This document shows positions 52,908 to 63,500 of a stretch of DNA of 64,000 nucleotides, in pieces. Positions within the stretch are counted from its first letter, which is position 1. Each line of letters opens with the position of its first letter. Under the pieces are notes generated by a model. That model saw nothing but the letters and a program-made list of their open reading frames with translations, was not told the origin of the DNA and ran no database searches. A program made the translations under genes and the position numbers. The DNA comes from Hyperoodon ampullatus (Eukaryota > Chordata > Mammalia > Artiodactyla > Ziphiidae), in contig OX457058.1 in assembly GCA_949752795.1 (NCBI GenBank), positions 37,202,587-37,266,586 on the forward strand, given 5' to 3'.

Positions 52908-53020
52908 GGGAAGTTCCCTGGCAGTCCAGTGGTTAGGATTCGGCACTTTCATTGCCACGGCCCCAGGTTCAGTCCCTCATTGGGGAATAAGATCCCGCAA
53001 GCCACACAACACAGCCAAAA
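52908..53020 (+). mobile_element. CHR SINE, C type
   Basis: Head 'aagttccctggcagtccagt' and A-run tail. Flanks 'aaagtgttcatt' and 'aaagtgtccatt' are an imperfect target duplication. Confidence 0.93.
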
Positions 53021-53039
53021 AAAAAAGTGTCCATTTTTT

Positions 53040-53480
53040 CAAAGGTAAAATCATGACTCTCAGACAATATAAAATGAACACATGTCAAAATTTTTATTAA
53101 ACTCATTAAGTAATTAGGGAACAAGTAATTTTTTTTTTTTTTTTTTGCGGTACACGGGCCTCTCACTGTTGTGGCCTCTCCCGTTGCGGAGCACAGGCTC
53201 TGGATGCACAGGCTCAGCGGCCATGGCTCACGGGCCCAGCCACTCCGCGGCATGTGGGATCTTCCCGGACCAGGGCACGAATCCGTGTCCCCTGCATCGG
53301 CAGGCGGACTCTCAACCACTGTGCCACCAGGGAAGCCTGGGAACAAGTAATATTTTCCAATTGCTTCAAAGGAAAATTGGAACAACACACACATATATAG
53401 GCAGATAAGAAATACTGAAATGAATTTACATATACGTGTAAAACTGATCAGTGGCCACGGACAGCAGTCAGTTGTATTCC
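53040..53480. repeat. Unnamed dispersed repeat, copy 1
   Basis: Outside the SINE at 53129-53337, the text 'aaaggtaaaatcatgactct' and later 'aatactgaaatgaatttaca' has a diverged partner at 59,118-59,290. I cannot name the family; it may be an LTR or DNA-transposon fragment. Confidence 0.45.
53129..53337 (-). mobile_element. CHR SINE, short type
   Basis: Reversed copy, T-run then 'gcggtacacgggcc', ending 'ccaccagggaagcc'. Target 'gggaacaagtaat' at 53116-53128 and about 53338-53350. Confidence 0.96.
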
Positions 53481-54214
53481 ACTGGACAAAATCCATTTGC
53501 ATTTCTGATGGACAAGCCCTACTCTAGGTTTTCTACAACTTAGATTTGCTCAAAGACAATGAACGGCATGAGTCCCTAAATGCAGGACACCCACCAGTCT
53601 TTTCTGTTGTTGGTCTCATTCAAAGTCTTTCACAGATTTTCCTGATTCAGCCAAGAAATGACTCCGAATGCAAAACTCAGGCACACAGTGAGCTTAAAAA
53701 ATGAAATGGAATCTATTTAAGTACAGGACTAAGACGAAATACTAGGAGAATTATAGTTGCAGAACAGAGTATAAGTGTTATAAACCTTGACAAAGTGAAA
53801 ATATTAGCATCAAAATCAGAAGCTGTAGCGTGTGAGGAGGGAGGATGTATACAGGAAGTGATCATCTTTTTCATCCCAAGAAATACTGAGCCTGCCAAAA
53901 GTGAAGGGTTTATTCTTTTTCCCCAAGACTCCAATCTCTTAATGAGTTTCATAATTTTCTTCTCACTGTTAGAGACATTCATTATGAACTAATATCTCTG
54001 TGGAAAGTAAAAATTTATTTAAGATTCAGCAATTTTTTCATTTTCTTTCTGTTAAACTCAATTAAAATTAAGTAGTTTAAAATATAGCAGGTGTGGTACA
54101 ATCCCATTTTTAAAAATTATTTCCACCTATTTACCTTTCTCTCTACCTGTACCTCGTTGTCTCTCCAAAGTCCTCTGTGTACAGATGACGTTCACCAAAT
54201 GTTAACAGTAAATG

Positions 54215-54330
54215 ATGGGCTGTATTAAGCATCTACTCTGTGCCAGAAAGTTCTAGGAGCTGAGAATACAGCAGAGAACAGAAGAGATAAAAATCCTGTG
54301 CTCAGGAAGTTGGCATTCTAATGGGGGGAT
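54215..54330 (-). mobile_element. L2 3' end
   Basis: 'attaagcatctactctgtgc' then 'gctgagaatacagcagagaa' is the reversed L2 end. Confidence 0.7.
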
Positions 54331-54424
54331 TTATGGCTTCCTTCTTTGTACTTTTCTAGATTGCTTGTTTTGTTTGGTCTGAGAACGAGCATGTGTCATT
54401 TTTATATAAACAATGGTCATTACC

Positions 54425-54478
54425 TTCACACACACCTCAGATGATTCTAATGAATAGCCAGAGTTGAGAACCACTACA
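54425..54478 (+). mobile_element. MER5-like fragment
   Basis: 'cacctcagatgattctaatg' and 'agagttgagaaccactac' match the 3' end of MER5/Charlie-type elements. Confidence 0.55.
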
Positions 54479-55179
54479 TTTTAAGCTGTATGAGTCATTA
54501 ACACTTTAATGTAAATAAGGTTTTTAGGAAGGCAGCACAAGGACCCAGAGTCTCTGCAGATCCTGACCTGGGCACCTAAATCCTGGGAAGAGCTGAAGAG
54601 GGGAGTTGGTTTCCAGAATCTTCAGCCCCTCTCGGCTGGAAGAACCATTGAGCTTGTCTCCTGGCCCCTCGACCAGAGTTTCCTGTGCCTGTCCTGGGAT
54701 CCTAAGGCTGTGAGACAGATGCCCATTCTAGCTGGCCCTGGACCCAGGCAGCTGAGGGCCCAGCCCAGCCTTGGTAAGTGTCTGGGACGTGCCCGGCCAG
54801 GGTTCTCCTCCCTGTAGCCTTGGGGGCACCTGAGCCCCATCTGACTCCAGTACCCTCACCTCCCACTCCCACCTCTTGAGTGCATTTGCACCCTCACTCT
54901 AGCCACCCTGGCCTAAGTTCGCCTTCCCCACACCACCTGGCCTTTTCACATGCTTTTTCCTCCACCAGAATCCCCTTCCTACCCTCCTTCCCTCACCCCT
55001 AGATCCCAAGACCCCCTCCTCTGGAGGCCTCCCTGACATACCTCCCAAACCCACAGGTCAGGCCCCTGCCCCCTTCTGTGGGCTGTGATCTGCCCCAGCC
55101 CCCCTGGGCCAGCCTGCTCTGCCCAGCCCTATGGCCCAGTGCCAGCCGGGGCCTGGTGTCAGGGAGCCAGGAAGGCATG

Positions 55180-55280
55180 TGAGTGAGACTGGACCTTGGC
55201 CTCTTACCAGTAGGGTGACCTCAGCCAGGTCCCTTGTCCTCGCTGACTATGTCCTCATCTGAAAAATAAGGACATTGTAT
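55180..55280 (+). mobile_element. MIR fragment
   Basis: 'tagggtgacctcagccaggt' followed by 'gtcctcatctgaaaaataag' is diverged MIR core sequence. Confidence 0.65.
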
Positions 55281-55289
55281 GTTTGGGTT

Positions 55290-55425
55290 TTTTTTGTTTT
55301 TTTGTTTTTTTGGCTGCTCTGTGTGGAGGCATGTGGGATCTTAGTTCCCCAACCAGGGATAGAGCCTGCACCACCTGCAGTGGAAGTGCAAGGTCTTAAC
55401 CACTGGACCTCAAGGGAAGTCCCTT
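55290..55425 (-). mobile_element. CHR SINE, C type
   Basis: Reversed copy: T/G-rich tail, 'ttttggctgctctgtgtgg', ending 'ggacctcaagggaagtcc'. Confidence 0.9.
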
Positions 55426-55727
55426 TCTGTTTGTTTGTTTGTTTGTTTTATAAATTTATTTGTTTGTTTTATTTTTGTCTGCGTTGGGTCTTCGTTGCTG
55501 CGCGCAGGCTTTCTCTAGTTGCAGCGAGCGGGGCTACTCTCTGTTGCGGTGCGTGGGCTTCTCTTAACCACTGGACCTCAAGGGAAGTCCCTTTTTGTTT
55601 GTTTTATAAATTTATTTATTTGTTTGTTTTATTTTTGGCTGCGTTGGGTCTTTGTTGCTGTGCGCGGGCTTTCTCTAGTTGCAGCGAGCGGGGGCTACTC
55701 TCTGTTGCGGTGCGTGGGCCTCTCATT
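55394..55727. repeat. Tandem duplication of about 168 bp
   Basis: The unit from 'tcttaaccactggacctcaa' through the GTTT/TTTA-rich spacer to 'ttgcggtgcgtgggc' occurs at 55394-55561 and again at 55562-55727 with few differences. Each copy holds the head of a C-type SINE and the tail half of a long-type SINE, so the duplication spans a SINE-SINE junction. Confidence 0.9.
55445..55561 (-). mobile_element. CHR SINE, long type, partial duplicate
   Basis: Only the tail half of a long SINE ('tctgcgttgggtcttcgttg' to 'gcgtgggcttc') is present. It breaks abruptly into C-type SINE sequence at the duplication junction. Confidence 0.9.
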
Positions 55728-55934
55728 GCAGTGGCTTCTCTTGTTGCAGAGCATGGGCTCTAGGCACGCGGGCTCAGTAGTTGTGGTTCGCGGGCTCTAG
55801 AGCACAGACTCAGTACTTGTGGTGCACGGGCTTAGTTGCTCCGCGGCATGTGGGATCTTCCCCGGCCAGGGATCGAATCCGTGTCCCCTGCATTGGCAGG
55901 CAGATTCTTATCCACTGGGCCACCAGGGAAGCCC
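55600..55934 (-). mobile_element. CHR SINE, long type
   Basis: Complete reversed copy, parent of the partial copy before it, ending 'gccaccagggaagccc'. Confidence 0.94.
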
Positions 55935-55942
55935 TGTTTGTT

Positions 55943-56155
55943 TTTTTTTATTTTATTTTATTTTATTTTTATTTTTATTTTTTTTACGCGGGCCTCTCAC
56001 TGTTGTGGCCTCTCCCGTTGCGGAGCACAGGCTCAGCGGCCACAGCTCACGGGCCCAGCCGCTCTGTGGCATGTGGGATCTTCCCAGACCGGGGCACGAA
56101 CCCGCGTCCCCTGCATCGGCAGGCGGACTCTCAACCACTGCGCCACCAGGGAAGC
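55943..56155 (-). mobile_element. CHR SINE, short type, internally deleted
   Basis: Reversed copy with an ATTTT-rich tail. It lacks 15 bp between two 'caggctc' direct repeats seen in other copies (site 56028-56034). Target 'ccctgtttgttttt'-like on both sides. Confidence 0.94.
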
Positions 56156-57024
56156 CCCTGTTTTTTTTTAATAAGGCCATTGTAAATCTTCTTCATGGAG
56201 TCCTTGAAAGATATAAAAAAGATAACATGTATTTCTTATTTTAAAGTTTATTAAAAGAATAACAATGAGATATAAGCTTAAAGGAGGAGGGGAAGTGAAA
56301 GGGGGAAATCATCAAGTCAGTAATGGAAGATAAGTGATAAAGAGTTTAATTGGGAAAAAAAGTCCAACTTTCCTGAGAGGAAAGAGATTCCCTGCAGAGC
56401 CCACTGAGGGTCTGTGGGTCCAGGGGGTCGGACACCATGGAGGACCCCGGGTGGGGCTCAGTCCCCAGGCTCCAGACCCAGTGGGAACTTCCTTCTCAGA
56501 CCCCCGTGCCTTCCAGCTCAGCACCCCCTGTGCCCCTTAGAACCCTGGGAAGCATCACCCCACACAGTATCCACCAGCTCCCCCAGAAGTTCCTTCGAAT
56601 CGTTTTCTCTATTCACGTAGCGAGCTTGCTGAGCAAACGCAGCTCTGGGGCAAGCCCCCAGCACCCGTGGGTGAATTGAGGTCACTGCCACCCCAGCAGT
56701 GCCAGGTGAATCTCCAGGCAGGCGGGGGCTGGGGGGGCGGGGGTGAGGGCTGGGGCTGTCACCGTGTGTTGCCTGATGTGCCTCCTCCTCCCTCAGGAAA
56801 CAGCGGCGTGAACTCTTCCCCTCGTCTGCCGTGGGCGCACACAGAGCGTGTGACAGGCAAGGCCGCAGCCTGAGCCCCTGCTCCTCCCTGCCCGCAGCTC
56901 CCCCACCTTCCCGAACCCACCCGGCCTCTGATCTGCACGCCCACAGTTCCCACTGGGCAGAACTTAAAAGTCACATTCACCTCTGTCGGACACCTACTCT
57001 GTGTACCAGGTGCTCACCTCACCT

Positions 57025-57150
57025 GCGAGGTAGGTAAATTGTCCCCATTTTACAGATGGGGAGACTGAGGCAAAAAAGCAGTGAATGGGTTGCTGTAGGC
57101 CACACAGCTGGGATTGGCAGCCCACCTGGCTCTGAGGTCTTCCAGCTCAC
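57025..57150 (-). mobile_element. MIR element
   Basis: 'tccccattttacagatgggg', 'agactgaggcaaaaaagcag' and 'ggccacacagctgggattgg' are the reversed MIR core. Confidence 0.85.
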
Positions 57151-57485
57151 CTTTCTGCCCCAGCCCCAGTACCCAGCAGGGACAGAGCAATGTGATGCAG
57201 AGGGCGCTGAGTGAGGCTGCACGGGGAGGGGGCCCTCTGAGGGACATGGGAGCCCCGGCTGCAGGGTTTATGGCAACCTCTGAGGGATGGGCACAGAGGA
57301 GCTGCCCCTCCCCTGTGAGCACACTCCAGGGACTCTCGTTCTTTTTCCAGGCTTGCAGCACTCCACTGAGGGGACGCCCAGAATCCCTGATCCCCCTTCC
57401 CCACTGTTGGATACATAGGTTATTTCTAGTCTTGCTAAGACAACAGTGCTGTGATGACTACCCTTGTGATGACATCCCTTTGCAT

Positions 57486-57512
57486 GCGTGTGTGTGTGTG
57501 TGTGTGTGTGTA
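57486..57512 (+). repeat. (TG)n microsatellite
   Basis: About 13 TG units. Confidence 0.9.
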
Positions 57513-59117
57513 GGATAAATTCTCCAGGGCTCCGGCAGGCCCCACAGATGGGATGCTGGGCCTCTCGCCAGAAGGACACAGTTTCCCGGAGGACCCCTCA
57601 CCTGGGACTCACCCAAGCTCACTCCAGGGCCAGCCAGTCCCCAAGAGCCAGTTCCCCAGAAAGACTGCCCAGAACCACCAATAGCCTTTCCCTATGCCAG
57701 AGATCTGTTTGGTTGGCTGGTTGGGTTTTTTTAGCCAAAGGGCAGTGCTGGGCTACAGCCTTGGGTGCACAAGGTACAGAGCTGGTCTGGGCAGATTGTT
57801 ATGCAACTCAAACAAGAAAGCAGAGCTTGGGGAGCAGAGAGGTTCCTGCTGGGCTGCCTGCCAGGGAAGAAGGGGATGTAGGGGCCCCACCCATGCAGAA
57901 GGCCTGAGGGGTTCAGGGAAGGTGCAGTGACCACCCAGTCCCAGGGAAATGGGTCTAGCCATCGCCCCAGTCCCTCAGCCCCGTTCCCTGCATTCCTGGG
58001 AGTCCGTCCAGAGTGTCTACGTGAGCTCAGAAGTCAGTCTGGGCAGGTACTGAGACTGGACTGGATGGCCATTTCCTTCCCCTTTGCCAGCTCTGGCCCC
58101 TCAGCTGCCTAGACAGGGTCCCCCACTGATGCAGGAACATCCAATGGGGCCTCCCCTGTGCCCACAGCCCCGACCCTTCGGCATGGTAGTGAGCTCTGTG
58201 ACAGCAGAGTAGGTCTGGGTCATGGGTGCCCAGCACAGAGCCTGGCACATCACAGATGCCCAGTGCTGTGCCCCATTGAACACCCTGACAGCGGCACACC
58301 GGCAGGGAATGGGGACAAAGCCGTGCCTGGCCGGGGGCCCCCAAACAGGACCCGCCTTGGGGAGGACAGGAAAGGGGGGTTCCATCAGCACTTCAGCCAG
58401 AGCTACCAGCAACAAATTAACGAGGGAGGAGGAAGAGAAATGAAGAAATCCTTCCCCCAGAGCCTGAGGCCACTTGGGGCGAGGCTGGAGGAGCCCAAGC
58501 CAGCTTCCTTCAAATTGTGTGTATATTATATGACATTCCTAGATAGAGAGTCCAGTTTCTTTCACCTTCTTTTGTGCATTTCAGGAATTTTTTAGCTAAT
58601 TAACTTAAGGGCTCTGGTGCCTAGGAGTGGGGATTCTAACAAGCCTGGTTTCAGACACAAGGCTTCAGGTGTCCCTGCTCACTTCTGTTCTTGGTAAGTT
58701 TTCCCTGCGTCTGTGCGCTAGGGCGAGCTCATGGCCATGCCGATTGTCTGCTCCCTGACCGCCGGTGAGGAAAGACTGCTTCAATGGCAGTGTCAGAAGA
58801 TGCGATGGATCCCACTGCAGAAGTGCATTCAACTCCCCTGCAGACACACTAATCAGGAGGTGACACACGCAATCCCCAGTTTCCATACACATCGATGCCT
58901 GGCAACTAGCATGTTTTCGTTTTACTCCAGCTGCCTCCACCCTTCGTAAGTGGAGGCTGAAAAACCAGCCCATTTCGGCAACTCCTGAAGGTCTGCTCCG
59001 GTGAGGATCGGGATCAGCCCACCCGCTGCTCACTGCTGGGTGCTGAGGGCAAGCCTCCGGGCCTTTGCCTGCGTGTCCCTCTGCCTGGGGAGCCTCCTGC
59101 TACTATCCTTTTAGAAA

Positions 59118-59345
59118 GAGGTAAAATCGTGACTGTCACACATATATAAAAATGAACAGGTGTTAAAGAGTGTATTATACTCCTAAATCAATAAGAGAGG
59201 TATTATAATCAGTTCAAAAGAGAATGTGAAGAACAAACACATTTATTGATCAGGACTATTGAAATGAATGTGGACACACAGGCAATACGGAGGAGGGGAA
59301 GTCAGTCTGTTCTACAGGTTGGTTCAGAATCTACAGTGTAGACAG
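59118..59345. repeat. Unnamed dispersed repeat, copy 2
   Basis: 'agaggtaaaatcgtgactgt' and 'actattgaaatgaatgtgg' correspond in order and spacing to copy 1 at 53,040-53,480 once the SINE there is removed. Confidence 0.45.
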
Positions 59346-59669
59346 GAATTAGTTTGAATCACTATCAGTTACCTGCAATTTGCAGAGTTGTAAAATTGCC
59401 TTCATAGACTGGAATCCGATAATCCCAGGGATGTCCTGCAAGTTGAGATACTGCAGAGCTTTTCCACAGATTGTACAAAGACTCGCCTACAGCCTTGACC
59501 ACCCAATGTCCTTCACCTGACCTGCTTGAGGCCACGCCTCCCCAAGGACGCCCTCCCTGGCTCCAGGCGGGGTAGGTGCCATCCACTCAGCCCCCCAGTC
59601 CCTGCAACTTCTGATCACACTGTCTCCTCCGTCAGACTATGAGATTCTTAAAAAAGAAGTTGCATCTTG

Positions 59670-59796
59670 GGACTTCCCTGGCAGTCCAGTGGTTAAGACT
59701 CTGTGCTTCCACTGCAGAGGACATGGGTTCAGTCCCTGGTTGGGAAACTAAGATTCTGCATGCCTCGCAGTGCAGCCGAAAATAAATAAATAAATA
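59670..59796 (+). mobile_element. CHR SINE, C type
   Basis: Head 'gggacttccctggcagtcca', TAAA tail. Exact target duplication 'agaagttgcatctt' on both sides. Confidence 0.95.
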
Positions 59797-60309
59797 GAAG
59801 TTGCATCTTCTCTACCTGTCATTGTGCCTGTGAGAACTCGAGACATTTGTTGAATGAATGAATGAGAGAACAAAGGAACAATACAGGGTCCTTAAACCAG
59901 GATGGTCCACGGCGTGCCCCCATAAGACAGTAAAAGACCTGTGATGCAGCAGTTGAAGGTCAGCAGTGCCTCGTGAAAATGTGTACATCTCCAGCTTCAT
60001 CTTATTAAGGGCATCTCAGAAATAAGGCTCTGAGAGCAGACAAGCTTGGAAATGCTGGGTTAAACATAAACAGCTTCTTTGCTTTTTCCCTTTTCATCAC
60101 GGCACATCTGAGAGCCTTTGATATATCAGAGTGACCTATGAATCTCTCAGAAAGAGAATGCAATGTTCCAGCATTGTACATGCTTATCGGATGGTGAAGC
60201 AAGGTTTTTAAATGGAGCAAAGGCAAAGGTTCTGGAGAATTCACATCGAGAAACACCAATTTAATCCAACTGACTTGATGTATTTAATAATACATAAACT
60301 ATTATCCCC

Positions 60310-60500
60310 TGGGTCAGAATTCTGGCTCCAGCGTTAGTGTTTCTGTGGCCTTGGACAAGTTAATGTCTCTGCACCTCAGTGTTTTCACCTATAAAATGGG
60401 ACTAAACTTCAGAGTTGCTGGGGGGGATCAAGTCAGTTACTGTGAGGAAAACACTTAGCATAGAGCCTGGTACAGGGTGTACTCAATAAATGTGAACCGT
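60310..60500 (+). mobile_element. MIR element
   Basis: 'tggccttggacaagttaatg', 'tcacctataaaatgggacta' and 'tagagcctggtacagggtgt' are in MIR order. Confidence 0.85.
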
Positions 60501-60534
60501 GTCATTACTGTTTATAAAAACATGAAGGGCCATT

Positions 60535-60665
60535 TATTGACTGTGCCTTTGCATCATCTCACTTGATCCTCACAACAAGCCTGAGGCCAGATGAGGAAGA
60601 TGAGGCAGATGAGGACAGAACATTTAGGAGGTGAAGTCACTGGCGCAAGGCCTTGCAGCCGGCAA
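60535..60665 (-). mobile_element. MIR element
   Basis: 'tctcacttgatcctcacaac' then 'gatgaggacagaac' and 'ggcgcaaggccttgcagcc' is reversed MIR sequence. Confidence 0.75.
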
Positions 60666-61083
60666 GCATCCAGCATTCTTGGACCAGGCGCGAGGCCCTA
60701 AGAGCAAGCTTAGCCAAGGGCTTGGCATGAAGTAGTTGCTTAAGAAAGACTGGTTTCTCCTCTCCTGCCCTCGTCCCTCCTTCCCTTACAGCCAAGAGTC
60801 GTGCTGGGCCCCAGTGTGAAGGTCACCCCTGGCTAGGGTTGTGGTGGGATGGACAGTGCTCAGGCCAAGGGCTCCCTGGTGCACGGACAGCGAAGGACAC
60901 AGGCTGAGCCTGGCCTTCCTCCCCACCCCCAGCTGAGACGCTCCCTGCCCTTTCTGTTCCTCATCTTTCCCCCCACCCCGGCCCAACACGCCCCCATGGT
61001 TATCTGGCGACTTGAGAACCCAGGGGTCCCTCCCTGCTCTTCAGCCATCCTGGTGACAGGGCTTCACTCTCAACACAGACAAG

Positions 61084-61120
61084 AGGCTTAAAATCGTTCT
61101 TGATTTTAAGAACGAAGCCT
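61084..61120. repeat. Small interrupted hairpin
   Basis: 'aggctt' plus 'cgttctt' pair with 'aagaacg' plus 'aagcct' around the loop 'gatttt', with a five-base bulge on the left arm. Confidence 0.6.
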
Positions 61121-61892
61121 GCGCCCTGGGCCTCGAGCTGGCCAGCTGGCCAGGCCACCTGGGGCTGCCCACAGGCTAAACGCAGACCTACACAGAGCCC
61201 CGCCCCAGGCCTGGCCCAAAACACTGCCCCGACTGAAGGCTTGCTCAGAAAAATGACTCAGCTTGAGTGCTCAGATGCAATTTTCCACGTTTTATGGACT
61301 AAAGGTGTTTTCATAATAGCTGGGGATGATGAGCCAGAAGCAGGCTGTAAACAGAGCAAAAAAACCCGCCCTTGTCTGAGGCCCCACGCACAAGCAGGGC
61401 CTCTGAGGCTATAAGCTTCTCCACAGTGGTGGCAGGGCCTCCTTCATGCCCATGTGCCAGGGGCTCCTTCCTTCACCCTGGCTGATAGCACAGGCCCCGC
61501 CCACCCCCCACCCCCAAATGACATGGAGACTCGCCCAGGCCACTTCCTTTACTGAGGAGGGAGTTGAGTAACAAAGCTGGTCCTGCAGCCTGCTCGGTCC
61601 TCTCCAGGTGCCTCGCGCCTCCTGTGAGTCTGGAGGCCAGTGTCCTGGGACCATGAATCTGGGGGACCTGCTCTGAGCCAGGGTGGGGGTGGGGAGGTGC
61701 CACCGCAGGGGCAGGGAAGATGTTCCTCCCCACCAGCGATGACAGTCGTGGTTGGGAGAAATGACACACACGTGCTGAAACAACTAATGGTGTTAAACTA
61801 GGAGGATGGTGCTTAATCCTCCCTAAGGCATCAGATGGAAGGGCTGCAGGAGGTGGGGCGGCCCTGCCAACTCACTCCCCCCACCAACCCCC

Positions 61893-61918
61893 ACTCATTC
61901 ATTCATTCATTCATTCAT
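61893..61918 (+). repeat. (TCAT)n microsatellite
   Basis: Six TCAT units. Confidence 0.9.
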
Positions 61919-62289
61919 TTGTCAGGCACTTTCTAAGGGCCCACCTGTCAGCTTCACCCCAGGCCTTCCCATCTCAGCAAATGGCACCACCAGCTACTTT
62001 GGCCAAAAAAAAAAGGAGTCATCTTTGATCCCCAATTTTTCTGATCCATCAGCAAATCCCGTCTGCTTTACATCCATTACATATCCAACATCAGCCCACG
62101 CCTCGGCCATGCTGCTCCCCTCTGGCTTGGATACTGCAGCAGCCACCAGCTGGACTCTTGACCCTTTGCCTTGGCCTCTAAAATCCATTTCTTCACTCAT
62201 CAAACTGACCTCGACACAGCATCATTCTGACTCCACCATTTCCTGTCTTCAAGTCCTCCATTGTGCCCTACTAAATATTAAAACTTTTG

Positions 62290-62582
62290 GGACTTCCCTG
62301 GTGGCGCAGTGGTTAAGAATCCGCCTGCCAATGCAGGGGACACGGGTTCGAGCCCTGGCCCGGGAAGATCCTACATGCCGCGGAGCAACTAAGTCCCTGC
62401 GCCACAACTACTGAGCCTGCGCGCCTAGAGCCTGTGCTCCGCAACAAGAGAAGCCACTGCAATGAGAAGCCCGCGCACCACAAAGAAGTGTAGCCCCTGC
62501 TCGCCGCAACTAGAGAAGGCCTGTGCGCAGCAATGAAGACCCAACGCAGCCAAAAATAAATAAATTTATTTTTTAAAAAAAC
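62290..62582 (+). mobile_element. CHR SINE, long type
   Basis: Head 'gggacttccctggtggcgca', ending 'cgcagccaaaaataaataaa' plus an A-run. Somewhat shortened internally. Confidence 0.95.
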
Positions 62583-63500
62583 CTTATAAGGAAATTAAGC
62601 AGACCACTTTCAGCATCAGGCTATAAAGAGATAAAATGAACAGAAGAAGAGAAGAAGGGCCCAGAGGTGGAACTGTGCATAAACGAGAACTTGCTATATG
62701 ACAGGGAGGCATCACCAACCAGTGGAGAAAAGACAGACTCTTTTATAAATGGTGTTGGGACAAGTGGTGATCCATATGGAAAAAGTAAAATTAGATCCCC
62801 AACTAACACCACACACACAACTCCAGGTGGATTCCAGGCTTACTTGTGAATAACAAAATTTTTAACACATTTAGAAGAAAATCTAGGAGAATATTTTTAT
62901 GACCTCAGGGAAAGGAACGATTTCTTTTTTTAAACAAACCTTTTGTTAATTAGAATATGCATTTAAAAAGTGTACATTGTAAGTGTGCAGCTCCATAAAA
63001 TTTCACAAAGTGAACCCAGCTTTGTACTCTGCACCCACGCCAAGAAATAGGATGCAACCAGCAACTCGGAGAGCTTCCCTGTGCTTCTTGATAGGGAAGA
63101 ATATCGTAGGTGCAAAAAGCATCAGCTGTGAAGGAAAATATAATGAGTTTGATGACATTAACATTCAAATCTTCAGTTCAACCAAAAATACCATAAACAA
63201 GATATGAAAGATAACGCCACAATCTGGGAGGAGATACTTGCAATACATACGACCAGCAGGAGATTGGTTTCCAGAATATATAAAGGACTTCTGCAAATCA
63301 AGAAGAAAGACGACCAACCCAAAAGAAAATTCAGAAGTTGTGAACAAATACCTCCTAGGAAAAGAAACCCATATGTATGGCCAATAATCATATGAGAAAA
63401 GAGGCTCTACCTTGCTGGTATCAGAGAAATGTAAATTAAAACAACAATGAGATATTATGTCTCACCCATCAAATTGGCAAAAATTAAAAAAAAAAACAAA
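62583..63500 (+). mobile_element. Degraded L1 (ORF2 3' part)
   Basis: 'ggcatcaccaaccagtggag', 'ataaatggtgttgggacaag', 'ggagaatatttttatgacct', 'ttccagaatatataaaggac' and 'acaacaatgagatattatg' are sense-strand L1 ORF2 landmarks in order. The frame is broken. About 62,930-63,080 is a foreign or unaligned insert. Confidence 0.85.

Larger units (their letters stand above)
56160..59669. other. Intergenic, GC-rich, no gene seen
   Basis: Holds a reversed MIR (57,025-57,150: 'ccattttacagatgggga'), a TG microsatellite (57,486-57,512) and copy 2 of the unnamed repeat at 59,118-59,290. Overlapping open frames of 60-145 codons have no recognisable domains. Confidence 0.55.
59800..62289. other. Intergenic, no gene seen
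   Basis: Contains two MIRs (60,310-60,500 and 60,535-60,665), a small hairpin at 61,084-61,120 and a TCAT microsatellite (61,893-61,918). Open frames up to 129 codons show no recognisable product. Confidence 0.55.

Noticed and set aside
56300..62300. Possible FURIN 5' exons
   Set aside because: FURIN lies downstream of BLM in mammals, but no start-exon protein sequence or convincing CpG-island promoter was identified. The distance in human suggests it begins beyond this window.
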